This document shows positions 16,088-24,462 of a stretch of DNA of 64,000 nucleotides, piece by piece. Within the stretch, counting starts at the first letter, position 1, and each line of letters begins with the position of its first letter. The notes beneath the pieces were generated by a model. That model was not told the DNA's origin. It saw nothing but the letters and a program-made list of their open reading frames with translations, and searched no databases. Position numbers and translations under genes: made by a program. Origin of the DNA: Pseudomonadota bacterium (GTDB lineage Bacteria; Pseudomonadota; Alphaproteobacteria; Rhizobiales; Devosiaceae); assembly GCA_023391095.1 (NCBI GenBank), contig JAEWBN010000003.1, forward strand, positions 1-64,000, written 5' to 3'.

Positions 16088-17092
16088 ATGCAGGGTTATC
16101 TGTGGTTCGTCGGCAAGCGGTTGCTGCAATTGCTCGCCGTCATCTTTTGTGGTGTTTCCGCCACCTTCCTGGTGACGCACCTGTCGCCCATCGACCCGGT
16201 TGAACAGGTGCTGGGGCGCCTTTCGGCCCGCTCGAACCTGCCGCCGGCCGCCATCGAGGCGACACGCCAAGCGCTGACCGAGATGTATGGGACGAACCAG
16301 CCCATCATGGAACAGTATTTCAATTTCTGGACGCGGCTGTTGCGCGGGGACCTCGGTCCGTCGCTGCTGGCCTTCCCGACACCGGCAATGGACCTCGTGG
16401 GCCGCGCCATGCCCTGGACGCTGGGCCTTCTGGTCACCTCGACCCTGATCACCTTCCTTGTCGGCAACCTGCTCGGCGCGCTGGGTGGCTATATGCCGAA
16501 CAATCGCTTCTTCAAGGCCTTTGGCCTGTTCTCGATGGCCGTGCAGCCCATCCCCTACTACGTGGTAGCCTTCATCCTCCTCATCATCTTCGGCTATTTC
16601 TGGCCCATTCTGCCGGTTTCTGGCGGGTTCGCCATGGATGTGCGGCCGGGCTGGAGCTGGCAGTTTGCCGGTTCGATCCTGCAGCATTCCATTCTTCCGG
16701 CAGCTTCGCTGGTCCTGGTGGGCTTTGGTGGCTGGTTCCTGGGCATGCGCGCGCTGGTCAGCAACGTCGTCAATGAAGACTATGTGACCTATGCGGAGCT
16801 GGCCGGGGTCAAGCAGAGCACCATCGTGGGCGGCTATGTGATCCGCAACGCCATGGTGCCGCAACTGACCGCCCTGGCCATGGCGCTGGGCGGGGTGTTC
16901 TCGGGCACCGTCATCACCGAACAGGTGTTCAACTATCCCGGCATCGGCTCCCTGCTGATCGATGCGGTGAACTATGGCGACTATTCGCTGGTGCTGGCGG
17001 TATCCACCGTCTCCATCACCGCCGTTGCGGGCGCGATATTTATCGTCGACCTGCTCTATCCCCTGCTCGATCCACGCGTGCGTGCGGAGTAA
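16088..17092 (+). CDS. ABC transporter permease, DppB/OppB type
   Basis: This 334-residue inner-membrane protein has an N-terminal membrane segment (RLLQLLAVIFCGVSATFLVTH), a periplasmic stretch, then about five more segments. The ATPase-contact loop is YAELAGVKQSTIVGGYVIRNAMVPQ, and GGVFSGTVITEQVFNYPGIG is a hallmark of the OppB/DppB family. It follows the binding-protein gene after a 206-base spacer with a stable hairpin, and the partner permease starts 3 bases after its stop. Confidence 0.92.
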   Translation: MQGYLWFVGKRLLQLLAVIFCGVSATFLVTHLSPIDPVEQVLGRLSARSNLPPAAIEATRQALTEMYGTNQPIMEQYFNFWTRLLRGDLGPSLLAFPTPAMDLVGRAMPWTLGLLVTSTLITFLVGNLLGALGGYMPNNRFFKAFGLFSMAVQPIPYYVVAFILLIIFGYFWPILPVSGGFAMDVRPGWSWQFAGSILQHSILPAASLVLVGFGGWFLGMRALVSNVVNEDYVTYAELAGVKQSTIVGGYVIRNAMVPQLTALAMALGGVFSGTVITEQVFNYPGIGSLLIDAVNYGDYSLVLAVSTVSITAVAGAIFIVDLLYPLLDPRVRAE

Positions 17093-17095
17093 ATC

Positions 17096-17953
17096 ATGTT
17101 TTCAGTTCTCCGCGACCTCATCCGCTACAATATCGAATTCGCCATCGGCCTGTTCCTGGTCAGCCTTGTCGTGGTGTTTGCCTCGCTGAGCCTGTTCGCT
17201 CCGGTCGATCCCACGCTGATCTATGTGGCGGTCCCCGACCAGCCGCCTTCAGCACAATACTGGTTCGGCACCAATTCGCGTGGGCAGGACCTGTTCTGGC
17301 AGCTGTCGGCCGCATTCCGGAACAGCCTTATCTTCGGCATTACCGTGGCCGTCCTCAGCCGCATCATCTCCATCGCCGTGGGCCTGGCATCGGGCTATAT
17401 CGGCGGCTGGGTGGACCGCGTGCTGATGTTCATCAACGACATCTTCGTGGCCATCCCGATCTTCCCGATCCTGGTGCTGTTCTACTTCGTGCTGCGCAAC
17501 AACATGGACAGCTTCACGCTGGCGCTGATCATGGCCTGTTTCGGCTGGCCGTTCGACGCCCGCCTGATCCGATCGGTGGCGCTGGGCCTCAAGCATCGCG
17601 AGTTCACCCGCCATGCCGTCTTTGCCGGCATGTCCACCCGCAAGGTGCTGCTCGAAGAGCACCTGCCCTATGTGATGCCCATCGTGTTCTCGACCTTCAT
17701 GAACAACATGCTCTGGTCGATCGGGCTTGAGGTGACGCTGGCCGTTCTCGGGTTCACCAACCTCAACAACCCCACGATCGGCACCGTGCTCTACTGGGCC
17801 AACTCGCACTCGGCCATGGTGGTGGGCGTGTGGTGGTGGATCCTGATCCCGGTGATCCTGATCGTCCTCACCTTCCTCGGGCTGTTCCTGTTGGCCATCT
17901 CGATGAACGAATATATCGACCCGCGCAGCCGCCTGCGCCGCATGGGAGCCTGA
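17096..17953 (+). CDS. ABC transporter permease, DppC/OppC type
   Basis: This 285-residue inner-membrane protein is the second permease of the importer. It has the OppC-type N-terminal segment, a periplasmic stretch with FGTNSRGQDLFWQ (the usual GTD/NxxGRD/QxxxR region), and the coupling loop HREFTRHAVFAGMSTRKVLL. The C-terminus LFLLAISMNEYIDPRSRLR is typical. It starts 3 bases after the first permease and ends 2 bases before the ATPase start, so all are one transcript. Confidence 0.92.
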   Translation: MFSVLRDLIRYNIEFAIGLFLVSLVVVFASLSLFAPVDPTLIYVAVPDQPPSAQYWFGTNSRGQDLFWQLSAAFRNSLIFGITVAVLSRIISIAVGLASGYIGGWVDRVLMFINDIFVAIPIFPILVLFYFVLRNNMDSFTLALIMACFGWPFDARLIRSVALGLKHREFTRHAVFAGMSTRKVLLEEHLPYVMPIVFSTFMNNMLWSIGLEVTLAVLGFTNLNNPTIGTVLYWANSHSAMVVGVWWWILIPVILIVLTFLGLFLLAISMNEYIDPRSRLRRMGA

Positions 17954-17955
17954 TC

Positions 17956-18996
17956 ATGACCCGTGACTCCAAGCCGGACGTGCTCACCGTCGAGAACCTG
18001 CGCGCCTACTACCAGATGAACTATTTCGGGGTGGAACGCGAAGTCCGCGCCGTCGATGGCATCACCATGAGCATCAAGAAGGGTGAGGTCTATGGCATTG
18101 CCGGGGAGAGCTCCTCGGGCAAGACCAGCTTCATCAAGGTGCTCGCCGCCGCCATCCGCCCGCCCCTGCGGGTGGTGGAAGGCTCAGCCAGGTACAATTT
18201 CAAGAATGGCCCGGTGGACGTGACCAAGGCCACGCCACAAGAAATCGAAGCAATCCGCTGGCGGCATCTGTCCTATATCATGCAGGGCTCGATGAGCGTG
18301 CTGAACCCTGTGCGCCGGATCGGCAAGACCTTCCAGGACTTCGCCGCCAAGCCGCTCGGGCTTTCCGGCAAGGCCTTCGAGGATCGCGTGGTCGCGCATC
18401 TGGCGCGGCTCAAGCTGCCGCCCGAAGTGCTCAGGGCCTATCCGCACGAGCTTTCCGGCGGCATGCGCCAGCGCGTGACCATCGGGCTGGCGACCGTCTG
18501 CCATCCTGAATTCATCATTGCCGACGAGCCGACCACGGCGCTCGACGTGGTGGTGCAGAAGGAAGTGCTGAGCCTCATCCGCGATATCCAGAAGGAAATG
18601 AATTCCTCGGTCATCTTCGTGACGCACGACATGAGCGTGCATGCCAATGTCGCGGACCGGGTGGGCATCATCTATGCGGGCCGCCTGGTGGAAGAAGGCC
18701 CGACGCGGCAGATGTTCTTTACGCCCAAGCATCCCTATACGGCCCATCTCGTGGCCAGCCTGCCGCGTATCGGGGATACGGCGCAGCGCCCTGCCCTCGA
18801 AGGGCGGCCGCCCAACCTGTCCGATCCCCCGCAGGGCTGCCGGTTCCATCCGCGCTGCCCGCTGGCCATCGACAAGTGCAGAAAAGAAGTGCCGCCCATG
18901 GAAACGGTTGCGCCGGACCATCGCAGCGCCTGCTGGCGCTGGCAGGACGTCAAACCGCGCGTTGGCGCGGCTGTTCCGGCGGGAGAAATGGCATGA
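17956..18996 (+). CDS. ABC transporter ATP-binding protein, DppD/OppD type
   Basis: This 346-residue ATPase has Walker A GESSSGKTS (Ser replaces the usual Gly in GESGSGKS), signature LSGGMRQRVTIGLA, Walker B FIIADEPTTALDVV and the switch His in FVTHDMSV. The C-terminal extension GCRFHPRCPLAIDKC carries the Cys cluster of the OppD/DppD family. The ATG at 17956 follows the permease stop by 2 bases; a longer upstream reading overlaps the permease and was rejected. The Walker A change is mild, since the essential Gly-Lys-Thr is intact. Confidence 0.92.
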   Translation: MTRDSKPDVLTVENLRAYYQMNYFGVEREVRAVDGITMSIKKGEVYGIAGESSSGKTSFIKVLAAAIRPPLRVVEGSARYNFKNGPVDVTKATPQEIEAIRWRHLSYIMQGSMSVLNPVRRIGKTFQDFAAKPLGLSGKAFEDRVVAHLARLKLPPEVLRAYPHELSGGMRQRVTIGLATVCHPEFIIADEPTTALDVVVQKEVLSLIRDIQKEMNSSVIFVTHDMSVHANVADRVGIIYAGRLVEEGPTRQMFFTPKHPYTAHLVASLPRIGDTAQRPALEGRPPNLSDPPQGCRFHPRCPLAIDKCRKEVPPMETVAPDHRSACWRWQDVKPRVGAAVPAGEMA

Positions 18997-19913
18997 CCAC
19001 GCTGCTTGATGTCAAAAACGTCTCCAAGCGCTTCACCATGGGTGGCCTGTTCGGCCGCAAGGAAGTGAATGCGGTGATGGATGCGAGTTTCTCGCTTTCG
19101 GCCGAAAACCCTGAAATCTTCACGATCATCGGGGAATCGGGTTCGGGCAAGACCACCCTTGCCCGCATGATCCTCGGGCTCGAAGATGTCACGGACGGGG
19201 AAATCCTGTTCCGCGGCGAGAAGGTCGACCGCCACGCCAAGCGCGAGGAGCGGCTCAAGTTCATGAGCCAGGTTCAGCCGGTGTTCCAGAACCCGTTCGA
19301 GGCCTTCAATCCACTCAAGAAAATCGAGCGCTATCTCGAAAGCACGGCGCGGCGCTTCCTCAATACCAATGATCGCGCCGTGATCGACACGGCGATGGAC
19401 GAGGCGCTGCAGAAGGTGGGCCTCAGCCTCAAGGAAGTGCGCGGGCGCTTTCCGCATGAAATGAGCGGCGGGCAATTGCAGCGCTGCGCCATTGCGCGCG
19501 CGCTGATCCCCAATCCGCCGCTGCTGATTGCGGACGAGCCGGTGTCCATGGTCGACGCCTCGCTGCGCATGAGCATCGTCAACCTGCTCAAGAGCCTGCG
19601 GGACGACCTCAAGGTCTCGGTGATCTACATCACCCACGACCTGGCCACGGCCTATTACATCTCCAACCGGCTGATCATCATGCAGCGCGGGCGGATCGTG
19701 GAAATGGGCGATGCGCGCACTGTGCTCGACAATCCCGAGCATCCCTATTCGCGCCTGCTCAAGGCCTCGGTGCTGTCCACGGACGATGCCGGCGCCGGCA
19801 AGCTCGGCACCGATCCGGCCATGGTCAAGCTGGCCAATGACATGGTGCTCAACCCGGGCAAGGTCGTGCAGCGTCCCGATGGCAGGAGCGTGCGGGTGCT
19901 CGAGGGCGCGTAG
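18993..19913 (+). CDS. ABC transporter ATP-binding protein, DppF/OppF type
   Basis: This 306-residue ATPase partners the preceding one. It shows Walker A GESGSGKTT, the Q-loop region QPVFQNPFEAFNPL, signature MSGGQLQRCAIARAL and Walker B LLIADEPVSMVDASLR. The DEPVSMVDAS form is common in Opp-like systems that carry sugars. The ATG overlaps the previous stop as ATGA, indicating translational coupling. It lacks the Cys-rich OppD/F C-terminal tail, which its partner keeps. Confidence 0.92.
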   Translation: MTTLLDVKNVSKRFTMGGLFGRKEVNAVMDASFSLSAENPEIFTIIGESGSGKTTLARMILGLEDVTDGEILFRGEKVDRHAKREERLKFMSQVQPVFQNPFEAFNPLKKIERYLESTARRFLNTNDRAVIDTAMDEALQKVGLSLKEVRGRFPHEMSGGQLQRCAIARALIPNPPLLIADEPVSMVDASLRMSIVNLLKSLRDDLKVSVIYITHDLATAYYISNRLIIMQRGRIVEMGDARTVLDNPEHPYSRLLKASVLSTDDAGAGKLGTDPAMVKLANDMVLNPGKVVQRPDGRSVRVLEGA

Positions 19914-19916
19914 CCC

Positions 19917-20858
19917 ATGAGCGCCCCGATCTATCGTGATCCGGTCGCGGATGGCGCGGCCGATCCCGTTGTCGTGCGCCATGAGGCGAGCGGGGACTGG
20001 TGGATGTTCTACACCAACCGCCAGCCGCATCAGCCGGGCGACAAGCGCTGGATCCACGGCTCGCCCATCGGGGTGGCAGTGAGTTCGGACCATGGGGCGA
20101 GCTGGACCTATCGCGGCACGGTTGCGGGGCTGGACGCGCCCGAGGATGTGCCCGGCGGCAATACGCACTGGGCGCCGGAGGTCATCTGGGCCGACGGGCG
20201 GTACCATATGTACCTCTCCTATGTGCCCGGCATTCCCGACGACTGGAACGAACGCCGGACCATCACGCATTTTACCAGCGAGGATCTGGTGACCTGGACG
20301 CGCGTGGGGCCGCTGGCGCTGTCGAGCGACCGGGTGATCGACGCGGCGGTGTTCCTCTGCCCCGATGGGCAATGGCGGCTCTGGTACAAGGACGAGCGCA
20401 ATGGGTCGGGCACCTATGTTGCCCGCAGCCACGACCTTTACGACTGGACCGTGGAAGGCTGCGCCATACCCGGCTGGCCCGACGCCGTGCCGCATGAAGG
20501 GCCCAATGTCTTTGCGCTGGGCGGGCATATCTGGATGATCGTCGACGAATGGCGCGGTCAGGGTGTCTATCGGTCAGACGACGCCGTGCACTGGACCCGT
20601 CAGGGCCTGATCGGGGATCAGCCCGGGATCGACGTGCTGGATAGGAAGCTCGTTCGCCATGCGGATGTGGTGGTCAATGGCGACCACGCCGCGCTCTACT
20701 ACTTCACCCACCCGGAATGGGACGAGGCGAGCCAGAGCGTGGGGCCACAGACCGTGGCAGCGCGGCGGACGGCGATCCACCACGGGCGATTGACTGTGCA
20801 GGACGGTGTGCTGGCGCTGGAACGGGATATTGCGGCGACACTGGCGCTGCTCGCCTAG
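19917..20858 (+). CDS. GH43-like five-bladed propeller glycosidase
   Basis: This 313-residue protein has the repeated blades of GH43/GH117-type enzymes: YRDPVADGAADPVVVRHE near the N-terminus with the general-base-type Asp, THWAPEVIWADGRYHMYLS in blade 2, VIDAAVFLCPDGQWRLWYK in blade 3 and AVPHEGPNVFALGGHIWM in blade 4, where the GH43 acid Glu usually lies (HEGP). There is no signal peptide, so it is cytosolic. It is the last gene of the importer operon, 3 bases after the second ATPase gene. A beta-xylosidase or arabinofuranosidase role is likely; the exact specificity cannot be read. Confidence 0.78.
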   Translation: MSAPIYRDPVADGAADPVVVRHEASGDWWMFYTNRQPHQPGDKRWIHGSPIGVAVSSDHGASWTYRGTVAGLDAPEDVPGGNTHWAPEVIWADGRYHMYLSYVPGIPDDWNERRTITHFTSEDLVTWTRVGPLALSSDRVIDAAVFLCPDGQWRLWYKDERNGSGTYVARSHDLYDWTVEGCAIPGWPDAVPHEGPNVFALGGHIWMIVDEWRGQGVYRSDDAVHWTRQGLIGDQPGIDVLDRKLVRHADVVVNGDHAALYYFTHPEWDEASQSVGPQTVAARRTAIHHGRLTVQDGVLALERDIAATLALLA

Positions 20859-20867
20859 GCACCATGG

Positions 20868-22490
20868 CTAGGCGACGTCCCTTTGCCGGGCCAAGAGGCT
20901 GGACTGCCCCATGACCTGGTTGCGCCCCTTGGTCTTGGCTTCGTAGAGCCTCTCGTCGGCGAGCTGGATCAAGCTGTCAGCCAGCATATTGCCATCACCG
21001 GCGGCGACGCCGATGCTGACCGAAACCGTCAGGTCCGGCGCCAGATCGCCCCAGTCCGTGGCGAGGATGGCAATGCGCACGCCTTCGCAGAGCGCGGCCG
21101 CAGTGGCTATTGGGGCGCCGGGCAGAATGAAGGCGAATTCCTCGCCGCCCAGCCGGGCCACGTGGCCGTGGGGGCCAAGATGGTCCACCATGATCCGCGC
21201 CACCTTTTGCAGGACGGCATCGCCGACGGCGTGGGAGAAGACGTCGTTGACCTGCTTGAAGTGGTCGAGGTCCACAATGGCCACGGCATAAGGCGTATCG
21301 GCCAGCCGCTCCAAAATAGCGTTGAAGCTGCGCCGGTTGGCGATGCCCGTGAGTGGGTCAGACATGGCCAATTCGGCCAGTTCGGCGGCATGCGCCCGCA
21401 GCCGCTCGGTTTCGGAACGGATTTCCTCGATATGGGCACGACGTCGGGCGGTCTCGCCTGACTGCTGCACATACAGGCGATGGAAGCGCTTATGCTGATC
21501 GAGGGCGCCGGAAAGATCACCTCCAGCTTCCAGAATATTGGCCAGAATCTCGGTGCCGTTAACCAGATGATCCAACTGACCACTGTTTTCGGCCAGGTCA
21601 CACGCGCGCCGCGCAGCCAGTTCGGCGTTGGGAAGGTCACCGGCCAGGTGGCAGACAAACGCAAGGGTATAGAGATAGTGAGCGCGCAAACTGGTGCCGT
21701 CCAATTCAGGCAACTTTGCGCATTGCTCCAGCAGCGCAATAGCCGCCGAAGTGTCACCGGTGCGCGCCAGCATTTCGGCGCAATTGCAATGTGCGACGCG
21801 AAGCGTCCAAACGTCGTCGACGGCAGCGGCCATGGCGATGGCCTGTCTGGAATGCCTGATAGCCGCCAGGCCATGCTCGGTCGCTTCGTCCTCGCGCATC
21901 AGCTTTTCGGCTTCATCGGCCAGCTTGGCATAGGCAAAGCCCAGATTGAGCGTATAAAAAGCGCCTGCAGTGAGGTTGCCCTGCCCTTCGGCCAAGCAAA
22001 CGGCCTCACCCAGAACAGCCGCTGCGAGATCGAGTTCGCGGCAAAGCGCCAGGGTCACACCGCGAGCATTGAGCGCAAAAGCCAGGATGGCGGGATCGTC
22101 CAGCTCTTGCGCGAGAGCGACGGCTTGACCCGACAGTTCGTAGGCCTGGTCAATCAAACCAAGATCGAGAAGCAGCATGGCTTCCACAGAAAGCGCACGG
22201 GATAGTTCGGAGGGATTACCGATCCTGCGCCAGAGCCATTTCGCGCCCACGGCACATTCGATGCCCTCTACCAGCTCACCCAGCTTGGAGCAGGCCCATG
22301 CCATTTCGCACAGACACGTGGCCATCAGCTCGGGCTCGTCATCCAGTTCGGCTGTTGTATAAACGAGCTTGAGCTGGTCGAGCGCTGCGCGCAGCTCGCC
22401 CTTGCGCAGAAGATGCATGCCCAAATCGAGGCGTTCATCCTGCCGCTTGCGCTTTTGCAACGATTTTGCTCCGCCCCCGGGATAAGTCAT
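20868..22490 (-). CDS. TPR-repeat diguanylate cyclase (GGDEF)
   Basis: This 540-residue cytoplasmic protein makes the second messenger cyclic di-GMP. About residues 20-340 are helical TPR-like repeats of 35-40 residues (for example GELRAALDQLKLVYTTAELD). A coiled linker rich in Glu and Arg leads to the GGDEF domain, from about residue 370. The active-site motif is GGEEF at about residues 448-452, and DLDHFKQVND is the metal-binding loop, so it should be active. The RxxD inhibitory site that often lies five residues before the motif is absent. No membrane segment is seen. ATG 22490 was chosen over GTG 22499. It converges on the GH43-like gene with a 9-base gap. Confidence 0.9.
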   Translation of the reverse strand: MTYPGGGAKSLQKRKRQDERLDLGMHLLRKGELRAALDQLKLVYTTAELDDEPELMATCLCEMAWACSKLGELVEGIECAVGAKWLWRRIGNPSELSRALSVEAMLLLDLGLIDQAYELSGQAVALAQELDDPAILAFALNARGVTLALCRELDLAAAVLGEAVCLAEGQGNLTAGAFYTLNLGFAYAKLADEAEKLMREDEATEHGLAAIRHSRQAIAMAAAVDDVWTLRVAHCNCAEMLARTGDTSAAIALLEQCAKLPELDGTSLRAHYLYTLAFVCHLAGDLPNAELAARRACDLAENSGQLDHLVNGTEILANILEAGGDLSGALDQHKRFHRLYVQQSGETARRRAHIEEIRSETERLRAHAAELAELAMSDPLTGIANRRSFNAILERLADTPYAVAIVDLDHFKQVNDVFSHAVGDAVLQKVARIMVDHLGPHGHVARLGGEEFAFILPGAPIATAAALCEGVRIAILATDWGDLAPDLTVSVSIGVAAGDGNMLADSLIQLADERLYEAKTKGRNQVMGQSSLLARQRDVA

Positions 22491-22555
22491 GGATGACACT
22501 ACCGGGAAATTACCAATAAACGCTGACCAGATTCACCAGAATGCGTTGCGCCGGA

Positions 22556-23059
22556 TCAGGATTTCCCGTCCTCCGGCGGTGACCAGGAGGGCGCGGGTTC
22601 GCGGACCAGGGGGCCCATCTGCTTGATGTCCTCGCCGCGGCGCATGGCAATGTTCATGCGGAAGGAATTGCCGATGCGCTCGGAGCGCTCGATGAACAGT
22701 TCGGCGATTTCAGGCGGGCAAATCTCGCTGACCGTTTCGCGGAAAAGGCGCAGCCACCGCATGAAGTGGGCGTCAGACAGTTCGGGAATGGCCAGATGCT
22801 TGGGCATGGGCCGGCCGGTGAATCGCCCGGTGCCCAGCAACATGGACGACCAGAAGTCTGCAATCTTCACCAGATGGGCGGGCCATTCCGCCTCGGGGAT
22901 GACGCGCTTGAAAACCGGCCCGATGACGTCGTCACCCCGGGCCCGGGCATAGAACTTCTCGACCACCGCGCGGATCATGGCTTCGTCGAGCCCCGCTGGC
23001 GTGTTCCAGCCGATGCGGTGCAACTGGGTGCCGACGGCGGGGCGGTCAGGCTGCGACAT
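22556..23059 (-). CDS. Group III truncated haemoglobin
   Basis: This 167-residue haem protein belongs to the 2-on-2 globins. The pattern FYARARGDDVIGPVFKRVI, then DFWSSMLLGTGRFTGRPMPKHL, matches group III members, with the proximal His in MPKHLAI and the W/F-rich region before it. The role of this group is uncertain; nitric oxide or oxygen chemistry and redox signalling are proposed. The start at 23059 overlaps the SufR-like regulator gene by 14 bases, so both are one transcript and the regulator may control it. The C-terminal tail after residue 150 is variable. Confidence 0.88.
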   Translation of the reverse strand: MSQPDRPAVGTQLHRIGWNTPAGLDEAMIRAVVEKFYARARGDDVIGPVFKRVIPEAEWPAHLVKIADFWSSMLLGTGRFTGRPMPKHLAIPELSDAHFMRWLRLFRETVSEICPPEIAELFIERSERIGNSFRMNIAMRRGEDIKQMGPLVREPAPSWSPPEDGKS

Positions 23060-23747
23060 GGCCGGCGGCGCGGATAGTGTAGGAACAGCGGCGCCCACCC
23101 GAAACGATATGGTCTTCGCGTTCCACAGCAACGTCTGGCCCCAGAACGGCCCGGAACACCTCGATCTCGGCCCGGCAAAAGCCCTGGCAAGCCGTCGCCG
23201 CGGCGCAGATCGGGCAGTGATTTTCCACCAGAAGCAGGGTGCCGTCCGGCTGTTCGGTCCAGGCGGCCATATAGCCTTCCTGGGTGCGGAGACTGGCAAG
23301 GGCGGCGACGCGGTCGCGCAGGTCTTCAGCGCTGGCCGTAGCGGCTTCGTAAGCGCGACGCGTTTCGGCCTCGCGCGTGGCGATGATGGTATCCAGTGCG
23401 CCCTCGCCCAGTTGCTGGCGGACGATGTCGAGCAGCTGGACGGTGAGAGCGGCATGGGTATCGGGGAAACGCGATTGCGCGGCCGCCGTGAGCGCCCAGA
23501 GCTGGGTGGGACGGCCCACGCCTGCAGCGGCGCTGCGGGCTTCAACCAGCCCCTCGTCGGCAAGCCGGGCCAATTGCTGGCGCGCTGCCTCGCCGGTGGT
23601 GCCCAGCATGGCGCCAATGGCCGAGGCCGACAGGCTCCCATGCATCTTGAGCGCCATCAGCACCCGCTCGGCAGGGTTGCGCGGCGACCAGGCGGAATTG
23701 TCCAAGCCCGAACTTGACATATCTGGCGAAAGGGTTTTCAAAGTCAT
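23046..23747 (-). CDS. SufR/COG2345-like iron-sulfur HTH regulator
   Basis: This 233-residue protein has an N-terminal winged helix (ERVLMALKMHGSLSASAIGA, then TTGEAARQQLARLADEGLV) and a C-terminal cysteine region with ENHCPICAAATACQGFC and, 30-odd residues later, GGRRCSYTI. This Cys layout is that of SufR-type repressors that hold an iron-sulfur cluster and sense iron, oxygen or nitric oxide. It is divergent from sodB and overlaps the truncated haemoglobin. ATG 23747 was chosen; a GTG directly upstream is equally possible. The cluster is inferred from conserved cysteines only. Confidence 0.82.
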   Translation of the reverse strand: MTLKTLSPDMSSSGLDNSAWSPRNPAERVLMALKMHGSLSASAIGAMLGTTGEAARQQLARLADEGLVEARSAAAGVGRPTQLWALTAAAQSRFPDTHAALTVQLLDIVRQQLGEGALDTIIATREAETRRAYEAATASAEDLRDRVAALASLRTQEGYMAAWTEQPDGTLLLVENHCPICAAATACQGFCRAEIEVFRAVLGPDVAVEREDHIVSGGRRCSYTIRAAGHVAA

Positions 23748-23756
23748 CACTTGGAA

Positions 23757-23767
23757 ATTAGCCTAAT
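23757..23767. promoter_or_regulatory. Candidate operator between the SufR-like gene and sodB
   Basis: ATTAGCCTAAT is a perfect palindrome around a central C, in the 56-base gap between divergent genes. It lies 10 bases from the regulator start and 37 bases before sodB, so one bound protein could control both. It does not match the cyanobacterial SufR site, which I recall as CAAC-N6-GTTG. Confidence 0.4.
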
Positions 23768-23803
23768 CCTGATTTTCTGGCAACTGCAACAAGGACGCAC
23801 CAA

Positions 23804-24406
23804 ATGACCTTCTCGCTTCCCACCCTGCCCTATTCGGTTTCGGCGCTGGCCGAGCGCGGCATGAGCCAGGAAACTCTGGAACTGCACCACGGCAAGCATC
23901 ACCAGGCCTATGTGACGGCGCTCAACGGTTTCGTGGAAAAGAACCCCGACCTGCAGGGAAAGTCGCTTGAAGAGATCGTCAGCTTTGCCAACGGCAAGGC
24001 CGACCTTGCGCCTGTGTTCAACAATGCCGGGCAGCACTGGAACCACATCCACTTCTGGAACGCCTTGTCGCCCAATGGCGGCAAGCTCGGCGGCAAGCTC
24101 GAAGCCAAGATCGTCGAGGATTTCGGCTCGGTCGACGCCTTCAAGGAAAGCTTCAAGACCGCCGCGACGACCCAGTTCGGTTCGGGCTGGGCCTGGCTGG
24201 TGCTGGGCACCGACGGCAAGCTCAAGACCACCAAGACCCCCAACGGTTCCAATCCGCTGGCAACCGGCGAAGGCAAGGCGCTGCTCGGCCTCGACGTCTG
24301 GGAGCACTCCTACTACGTCGACTTCCGCAATCGCCGTCCGGACTATGTCAGCAACTTCCTCGACAAGCTGGCCAATTACGAGTTCGCGGAAGCCAATCTC
24401 GGCTAA
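23804..24406 (+). CDS. sodB: Superoxide dismutase, Fe (Mn/Fe) type
   Basis: This 200-residue enzyme converts superoxide to hydrogen peroxide and oxygen in the cytosol. Metal ligands are visible as the His of LELHHGKHHQAY, the His of AGQHWNHIHFWNAL, and the Asp and His of GLDVWEHSYYVDF. The AGQHWNH stretch carries the Gln typical of iron-type enzymes, though metal use in this family can be cambialistic. There is no signal peptide. AAGGAC lies 10 bases before the ATG. It is divergent from the SufR-like regulator and followed by a hairpin (about 24414-24429, GGGGG/CCCCC arms) and the flavin reductase. Confidence 0.97.
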   Translation: MTFSLPTLPYSVSALAERGMSQETLELHHGKHHQAYVTALNGFVEKNPDLQGKSLEEIVSFANGKADLAPVFNNAGQHWNHIHFWNALSPNGGKLGGKLEAKIVEDFGSVDAFKESFKTAATTQFGSGWAWLVLGTDGKLKTTKTPNGSNPLATGEGKALLGLDVWEHSYYVDFRNRRPDYVSNFLDKLANYEFAEANLG

Positions 24407-24462
24407 GGGCGTTGGGGGCCAAGGCCCCCGCCCACTCCTGCGCACCGGAAGCGACGACGCCC

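Noticed and set aside
18735..20528. 597-codon minus-strand frame over the second ATPase and GH43 genes
   Set aside because: It runs antisense to two genes with clear motifs and has no recognisable domain.
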